Shown here in pieces: positions 48,390-51,008 of a stretch of 51,008 nucleotides of DNA (position 1 is the stretch's first letter; each line of letters opens with the position of its first letter). The translations under genes and the position numbers were made by a program. Under the pieces are notes generated by a model, which was not told where the DNA came from, did no database searches, and was given only the letters and a program-made list of their open reading frames with translations. The DNA lies in assembly GCA_004010275.1 (NCBI GenBank), contig RBWT01000034.1, forward strand, positions 1 through 51,008, read 5' to 3'. This stretch comes from Streptomyces huasconensis (GTDB lineage: Bacteria > Actinomycetota > Actinomycetes > Streptomycetales > Streptomycetaceae).

Positions 48390-48425
48390 ACGGGGCCCGG
48401 TTCACCGCGGTGAGTCGGGCCCCGT
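48390..48425. terminator. Bidirectional terminator hairpin
   Basis: ACGGGGCCCG and CGGGCCCCGT are perfect 10-base arms at 48390-48399 and 48416-48425; the palindrome TCACCGCGGTGA sits inside. It lies after the small membrane gene and covers the last codons of the convergent LuxR gene. Confidence 0.7.
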
Positions 48426-49133
48426 CCGCGTGTCCGCCTCGCCGGGCCGCTCCTCGTACGCCGACGCGGGCCGCTCGGCGCGGTCCAGCAGGCCCGTGCG
48501 CGCGGCGAGCGCGGCCGCCTCCAGGCGCGAGCCGACACCGAGCTTCATCAGGACCCGCTGCACATGCGTCCGCGCGGTGCTCGGGGCTATCCCCATCCCC
48601 GCCGCGATCAGCCGCGTGTCCTCGCCGTCCGCCACCCGCACCAGCACCTCGACCTCGCGGGGCGTGAGCATCTGCAGCAGGCGCTGCCCCTCGTCGTCGG
48701 GCTGCGCCGCCGGGTTCAGCAGCTCGCTGAAGGCGCCGTGCAGCAGCTGCGGCGCGACGGCGGCCTCCCCGGCGCGCGCCTTCATGATGGCGCGCTCGAC
48801 GCCTTCGATGCGCTCGTCATGGCGTACGTATCCGGAGGCGCCGGCGGCGAACGCCGCGGCGATCCCGCGCGGACTCGGCACCGGGCCCAGCACCACCACC
48901 GCCACCTGCGGGCGCTCCCGCTTGATCTTCACCACCGGGTCGAACATGCCCGGCTCGGCGGGCGTGGCCGTGCCCAGAAGGCAGACCTCCGGCGCCCTGC
49001 TGATCACCAGCTCGGCCGCTCCCGCCGCGGGCGCCGCCGCGGCGAGCACCCGGTGCCCGCGCAGTTTCAGCGCCGAGGCGAGCGCCTCGGCGAGCAGACG
49101 GTGATCGTCGACCACCATGAGCCGCACACCCAT
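48402..49133 (-). CDS. LuxR-family regulator with degenerate receiver
   Basis: A 243-residue regulator: pseudo-receiver plus LuxR HTH. The acidic start LMVVDDHRLLAEALAS is kept, but the acceptor region is VCLLGTATPAEP (Gly in place of Asp), and the usual Lys is Arg in GYVRHDE. The output domain is normal: LTPREVEVLVRVADGED, then GIAPSTARTHVQRVLMKLGV. A phospho-independent regulator, perhaps ligand-binding or constitutive, is likely. ATG 49133 is chosen. It ends against the symporter unit in convergent orientation, so it need not regulate that unit. Confidence 0.88.
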   Translation of the reverse strand: MGVRLMVVDDHRLLAEALASALKLRGHRVLAAAAPAAGAAELVISRAPEVCLLGTATPAEPGMFDPVVKIKRERPQVAVVVLGPVPSPRGIAAAFAAGASGYVRHDERIEGVERAIMKARAGEAAVAPQLLHGAFSELLNPAAQPDDEGQRLLQMLTPREVEVLVRVADGEDTRLIAAGMGIAPSTARTHVQRVLMKLGVGSRLEAAALAARTGLLDRAERPASAYEERPGEADTRTGPDSPR

Positions 49134-49349
49134 AGAAACCCCCCAGTTCCCGCAGGCCCCCCGGCCCTTCATCTGACGGAAGCTACACGCTTGTTCGACG
49201 TTGCGCGCCCCCTACCCATCAGAAGCGGCCCGGAATGCCGAAATCCCCGCCGGTCCCGGGTGTTCGGGAGTACTTGGACGGCGCGGTGACGACGCGGGCC
49301 GCCCCCTCGTGCTCCAAGGGGACGGCGGCGTGCGGGGCGGGGGGGGGGA

Positions 49350-51008
49350 CTACTTCGCGACGAAACCGAGCGCGACGTACTCCTTCTCGTCCTTCGAGTA
49401 GGGCTTGCTCAGCAGCTTCTTGCCGAGGAACAGGCGCCCGCCGGCGTAGACCAGTTCGTTCGACTTCGGGACCATGCCGCTGATCGCGTCGGTGACCGAC
49501 TCGGAGGAGGGCGTCTCCAGGAGCTTGGTCTCCTTCATCGTCTTGCCGTCGAGCGAGACGATCTGTGCGCCCTTCTGGTAGCCGTGCGCCTTGTACGCGA
49601 TGACGTTGCCGCCGTCCATGCGGATCGGGAAGATCTCGCCGTTCTCGCCCGCGTCGGCGCGGTCACTGGTCGGCTTCCCGGTGGCCAGCGAGAACGACAC
49701 GATCTCGTTGGTGCGGTTGTAGCTCTCGCCGCTGCCGTCGTGCTGGCGCGTCGGGACGTACAGCCGGTCGTTGCCGACCGTGATCGACGTGCAGTCGTTG
49801 ACCACGTTGACGCCGCAGTCGTGGTCGTACTTGCCGTCCTCCAGCGAGATCTTGGCGCGCAGCTTGCCGTTGCTGCCGAGGGAGAAGACGTCCGTGGCAC
49901 CGCTCGCGGTGATCTCGGTGGTGTCCTGGCCGAAGACCACCGGGTTCGTCGAGATGATCTTGGCGTTGTCGATGCCGTCGGCCAGCGGGTACGTCCACTT
50001 GTCGTCGCCGGTCTTCGGGTCGAGGAGCTGGACCTTCAGCTTCTCGTCGCCGTACGTGCCGCACTTGCGGACCGCGACGAGCTGGTCGCCGCCGGCGTAA
50101 CCGACGTCCTCGCACTTGCCGACCTTCGGCGTCCACAGGGACTTGCCGCTCACGTCCCAGGCGGCGCCGCCGCTGCTGGTACCCGCGCCGGCGGCGATCG
50201 TGGTGCCGGAGATGGTGACCTCCTTGAAGGTCGCCTTCATGCCGTTGGTCTCGGCGGTCTCCGTCCAGAGCTTCTTGCCGGACTTCAGGTCGATCGCGGA
50301 AACGTTGGTGCAGCTCTCGTAGTCGCCCTTCTTGTTCCGCTTGGCCTCTTCGGTGATGACCGCGGCGACGCCGTCCTCGGTCATCTCCCGCGACATGGCG
50401 CAGACCTGGCCGGAGAGCGGCACCGACCACTTCTCCTTGCCGGTGTCCGGGTCGTAGCCGTTGACTTCGTTGATGCCGGACTTGACGTAGGTGTCGTCGG
50501 TCAGCAGCGAGCCGTTGGCCTGCCAGATCTGGTCCTTGGGGATCTGCGGCTGGGGCAGCTGCATGACCACCTTGGCCGCAGGGTCGGCCGGGGCCTTCTC
50601 CTTGGCCGGGCCCGCGTCGGGCAGCGTGTCGCCGTCCTTGCCGCCCTCGCCCTTCTTGCCGCCGCCCTTGCCGTCGGAGCCCTGGGCTGTGTTCTTGGAG
50701 TCGTCGTCCTTCGACGAGGAGGCGTACATGACGCCGCCGCCCACGATCAGCGCGATCGCGACGACCGCCGCGACGATGATCGCCATCTGGCCGCTGAACT
50801 TCTTGCCGCCGCCACCGGAGCCGGAGCCGCCGGGCTGCGGCTGCATCGGCATGGTGGGCGGCTGCTGGTAGCCCTGCTGCGGGTAGCCCTGCTGGTACGA
50901 GGGCTGCTGGTACTGCGGCTGCGCGGGCTGGGTGGGGTAGCCGTAGCCCTGCGGGGCCTGAGGTGCCTGCGGGTAGCCGTAGTTCGGCTGGCCGGCGGGG
51001 GGGCGGCG
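49350..51008 (-). CDS. Membrane-anchored PQQ-like beta-propeller protein (5' end outside the window)
   Basis: Partial: the frame is open to the right edge, so the start is missing. The visible N-terminus is a Gln/Tyr/Pro repeat (QQPSYQQGYPQQGYQQPP), then a single membrane helix (GQMAIIVAAVVAIALIVGG) and a Lys/Gly/Asp linker. About 400 residues outside the membrane form PQQ-type beta-propeller blades, with YDPDTGKEKWSVPL, IDLKSGKKLWTETAE and LLDPKTGDDKWTYPL as the repeated W-motif strands. Streptomyces have many such proteins, often beside kinases or as kinase sensor domains; the role here is not evident. It ends in FVAK; 10 Gs in a row lie just beyond its stop. Confidence 0.85.
   Translation of the reverse strand, partial: RRPPAGQPNYGYPQAPQAPQGYGYPTQPAQPQYQQPSYQQGYPQQGYQQPPTMPMQPQPGGSGSGGGGKKFSGQMAIIVAAVVAIALIVGGGVMYASSSKDDDSKNTAQGSDGKGGGKKGEGGKDGDTLPDAGPAKEKAPADPAAKVVMQLPQPQIPKDQIWQANGSLLTDDTYVKSGINEVNGYDPDTGKEKWSVPLSGQVCAMSREMTEDGVAAVITEEAKRNKKGDYESCTNVSAIDLKSGKKLWTETAETNGMKATFKEVTISGTTIAAGAGTSSGGAAWDVSGKSLWTPKVGKCEDVGYAGGDQLVAVRKCGTYGDEKLKVQLLDPKTGDDKWTYPLADGIDNAKIISTNPVVFGQDTTEITASGATDVFSLGSNGKLRAKISLEDGKYDHDCGVNVVNDCTSITVGNDRLYVPTRQHDGSGESYNRTNEIVSFSLATGKPTSDRADAGENGEIFPIRMDGGNVIAYKAHGYQKGAQIVSLDGKTMKETKLLETPSSESVTDAISGMVPKSNELVYAGGRLFLGKKLLSKPYSKDEKEYVALGFVAK

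Overview
The window is high-GC actinobacterial chromosome, almost certainly Streptomyces. Third-codon positions are nearly all G or C, GTG and TTG starts are common, and conserved Streptomyces core neighbourhoods appear: mazG, mfd, glmU-prs-rplY-pth, ppc, and galT-galE-galK divergent from a sodium:solute symporter. No transposase, integrase, CRISPR array or rRNA was seen. There is one tRNA (Gln, UUG).

Layout. 0-9.9 kb: mazG, a SurA-like lipoprotein, a Ser/Thr kinase with its membrane-protein partner, an orphan HTH-fused N6-adenine DNA methyltransferase, three lipoproteins (one an HNH nuclease), a MOSC protein and a SnoaL-like protein. 9.9-15.9 kb: mfd, a tandem-repeat spacer and a DUF2079 membrane protein. 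15.6-21.1 kb: a MacB-type ABC transporter divergent from a DHA2-type MFS exporter. 21.0-27.5 kb: a DivIVA-like coiled-coil gene, then an island of two predicted nucleic-acid/nucleotide deaminases (an Imm35-deaminase-SUKH-4 fusion and a YwqJ-type enzyme) interleaved with SUKH-1 and SUKH-3 immunity proteins. 27.5-34.2 kb: an orphan sensor kinase, an HTH protein with a LAGLIDADG-like segment, tRNA-Gln, glmU, prs, rplY and pth. 34.2-42.9 kb: ppc, a fatty-acid desaturase with its TetR gene, a Uma2 nuclease-fold protein, a trans-aconitate-type methyltransferase divergent from a MarR gene, a LuxR regulator, a GNAT and a DoxX gene. 43-51 kb: the Leloir galactose operon galT-galE-galK, the symporter with a small membrane partner, a LuxR regulator with a degenerate receiver, and a PQQ-type beta-propeller membrane protein cut by the right edge.

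Two points matter for a reader. First, many core genes here (mazG, kinase, methyltransferase, mfd, ABC permease, MFS, DivIVA-like, deaminase fusion, SUKH-3, LuxR, galK, galE) are read in two or more frames, joined by single-base gains or losses mostly in G/C runs, often compensating. This looks like uncorrected sequencing error rather than real gene decay; coordinates below span the reconstructed genes. Second, the best candidate for an under-described system is the deaminase/SUKH island at about 22.2-27.5 kb, where an immunity domain sits at each end of a deaminase in one polypeptide and a second deaminase has its own SUKH partner.

Overlapping stop/start codons suggest translational coupling for ABC ATPase-permease, MOSC-HNH lipoprotein, galT-galE and desaturase-TetR. 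Several spacers carry clear palindromes that are candidate operators.
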